A stretch of 5,423 bases of DNA from contig CALBMW010001048.1 of NCBI GenBank assembly GCA_937896275.1, positions 1 through 5,423 on the forward strand, read 5' to 3'. Every line of letters starts with the position of its first letter. The stretch's first letter is position 1. This DNA comes from an uncultured Myxococcales bacterium (GTDB lineage: Bacteria; Myxococcota_A; Bradymonadia; UBA7976; UBA1532). The position numbers were made by a program, and so were the translations under genes. Below are positions 4,343 to 5,423 of this stretch, piece by piece. The notes beneath the pieces are model-generated. The model was given only the letters and a program-made list of their open reading frames with translations, was not told the DNA's origin and searched no databases.

Positions 4343-5423
4343 TGCGCCGCGAGGCCGCCGAGTCCAAGGGCGTTCTGGTCGCGTTGGCGCTGGTCCACGT
4401 CAGCGTCGTCTGGCTGTATCTGCGCGAATTGGCAACGGATTCCGCCATCGTGGCCGGCGCGATCGCCGCCGTGGGCGGGGCGCTGCTGGCCCGCTTCGCC
4501 GACCGCCGCTACCTGCGCCTGCCCCTGGGCGCGACCTTCGCGATCGCCGGCACGCTGGCGGCCTTTCCCATCGGCCAGGCCGTCCTCGACGGTGGCCTGG
4601 GGCCCACTGCCCACGCGACGCTCCTGCTCGGCGACGCCGTCTTCTTCTCTCTGCTGGCCATCTCGCTGGTCTTCGGCCTTCGCTTCCTGGCCTCGCGCGT
4701 TCGCCTCTTCGCCGCCCTCGAGGCCCTCTACATCGTCGGCGCGGTGACCTACATGTTCGCCGCTCACCGCAACCAGATGATCCACCGCCCCCGCTGGCTC
4801 ACCGACTGGGCGTGGTCACGCGGCATCGATCCGCAGCTCATGCTCCAGCTCTTCGGCGTCGTGATCGCCGTCCTCGCGGTGACCACCTTCCTGCGCCGTC
4901 AACGCGCCCTCAAGCTGGTCCTCTCGGCCCTGGCCGTGGCCCTCGTCGGCTGGTTGGTCTACCGCGGCGCCGAGCGCCTGCGCCTCGACCCCGAGATCGA
5001 CACCAGCGGCCTCAGCCTGAGCGACGACAAGGACGAGAGCGGCCGCGGCGGCAAGGGCGACGGCTCCTCGAGCGGCAAGGACGGTGATGGCGAGGGCGGC
5101 GGCAGCAGCGATGGCAAGGGGGACGGCAAGGGCGGCGGCTCCAACGGCAACGGCGCCGGCGGCGGCTCGACCCCACCCCCCCCCTTGCCGGTCGCGGTCG
5201 CGGTCTTCCACGAGGATTACGAGCCCGAGAGCGGCATCCTCTACTTCCGGCAGCAGGTCCTCTCGCGCTACGACGGTCACCACCTGGTGGCCGACGACGG
5301 TGGCTTCGACGCCGACGTCATCACCGCCTTCCCCCACGACGGCCCCATCCTGGCGGCGCCCGAGCAGGCCGAGGCCTTCCACAAGCGCGTCCCCGTCTCG
5401 ATGTACCTGATGGTCGATCACCC
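4342..5423 (+). CDS. Polytopic membrane protein with transglutaminase-family-like periplasmic region (3' end outside window)
   Basis: The frame is open from ATG 4342 to the window edge (360 codons), with AGAGGT at 4327-4332 as a possible ribosome-binding site nine bases upstream. Residues 8-210 contain about six or seven hydrophobic segments (near 10-29, 34-52, 60-80, 92-113, 120-140, 168-184 and 192-207), so this is an integral inner-membrane protein. Residues 222-277 form a highly charged Gly/Asp/Lys/Ser linker, followed by TPPPPLP. Then comes VAVAVFHEDYEPESG (284-298) and YFRQQVLSRYDGHHLV (301-316), which resembles the region before the catalytic domain in myxobacterial and planctomycete transglutaminase-like membrane proteins as I remember them. 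The Cys-His-Asp catalytic core is not in the window, so the call rests on this similarity plus the neighbouring DUF58 gene, the usual partner of TgpA-type transglutaminases. Alternative: a membrane protein with an unrelated periplasmic domain. Confidence 0.78.
   Translation, partial: MRREAAESKGVLVALALVHVSVVWLYLRELATDSAIVAGAIAAVGGALLARFADRRYLRLPLGATFAIAGTLAAFPIGQAVLDGGLGPTAHATLLLGDAVFFSLLAISLVFGLRFLASRVRLFAALEALYIVGAVTYMFAAHRNQMIHRPRWLTDWAWSRGIDPQLMLQLFGVVIAVLAVTTFLRRQRALKLVLSALAVALVGWLVYRGAERLRLDPEIDTSGLSLSDDKDESGRGGKGDGSSSGKDGDGEGGGSSDGKGDGKGGGSNGNGAGGGSTPPPPLPVAVAVFHEDYEPESGILYFRQQVLSRYDGHHLVADDGGFDADVITAFPHDGPILAAPEQAEAFHKRVPVSMYLMVDH
5035..5184 (+). repeat. Low-complexity Gly/Asp/Lys/Ser linker coding region ending in a C9 tract
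   Basis: Irregular GGC, AAG, GAC and AGC codons encode a flexible hydrophilic linker between the membrane domain and the extracytoplasmic region of the transglutaminase-like protein. It ends in TPPPPLP, whose proline codons contain an uninterrupted run of nine C (5176-5184). There is no strict period, unlike the tandem repeat in the lipoprotein gene. Confidence 0.7.

Overview
This is a very GC-rich window with dense, tightly packed genes all on the + strand. Three things point to a Myxococcota-like (former deltaproteobacterial) genome: the strong G/C bias at codon third positions, a secreted lipoprotein with a MopE-type CDGVDDDCDG motif, and an Asp/Ala/Pro-rich linker behind its lipobox. This assignment is an inference from gene style, not from a marker gene.

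Layout. Positions 1-387 hold the 3' end of a gene of unknown function; its C-terminus resembles DUF2894 as remembered. It overlaps by 4 nt (GTGA) a complete TIGR02757/DUF2400 gene (384-1232). That protein looks like a helix-hairpin-helix DNA glycosylase relative, with an IPVDTH active-site-like motif and a four-cysteine tail reminiscent of the endonuclease III iron-sulfur loop. An 88-nt gap with a good Shine-Dalgarno follows. Next comes a 513-aa lipoprotein gene (1321-2862) that carries eight 15-bp tandem repeats, one MopE-like cysteine motif and what appears to be a duplicated beta-rich domain.

A 172-nt gap (2863-3034) contains a perfect 16-bp palindrome and a 12-bp direct repeat just before the next start. 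Then comes a two-gene unit: a membrane-anchored DUF58 protein (3035-4342) and, sharing one base with its stop (TGATG), a polytopic membrane protein (4342 to the window edge). The second protein has a long Gly/Asp/Lys/Ser linker, and its visible extracytoplasmic start looks like a transglutaminase-family protein. The catalytic part lies beyond the window.

How the genes work together. DUF58 plus membrane transglutaminase is the core of the widespread MoxR-DUF58-TgpA type of operon, normally accompanied by a MoxR AAA+ ATPase and thought to act in envelope protein maturation or assembly. No MoxR gene is visible upstream of DUF58 here, so it is either downstream, elsewhere or absent. The lipoprotein gene lies just before this unit, but a gap and dyad symmetry separate them, so a functional link is only possible. 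The first two genes look like a separate, translationally coupled transcription unit. I see no RNA genes, CRISPR, insertion sequences or phage genes.
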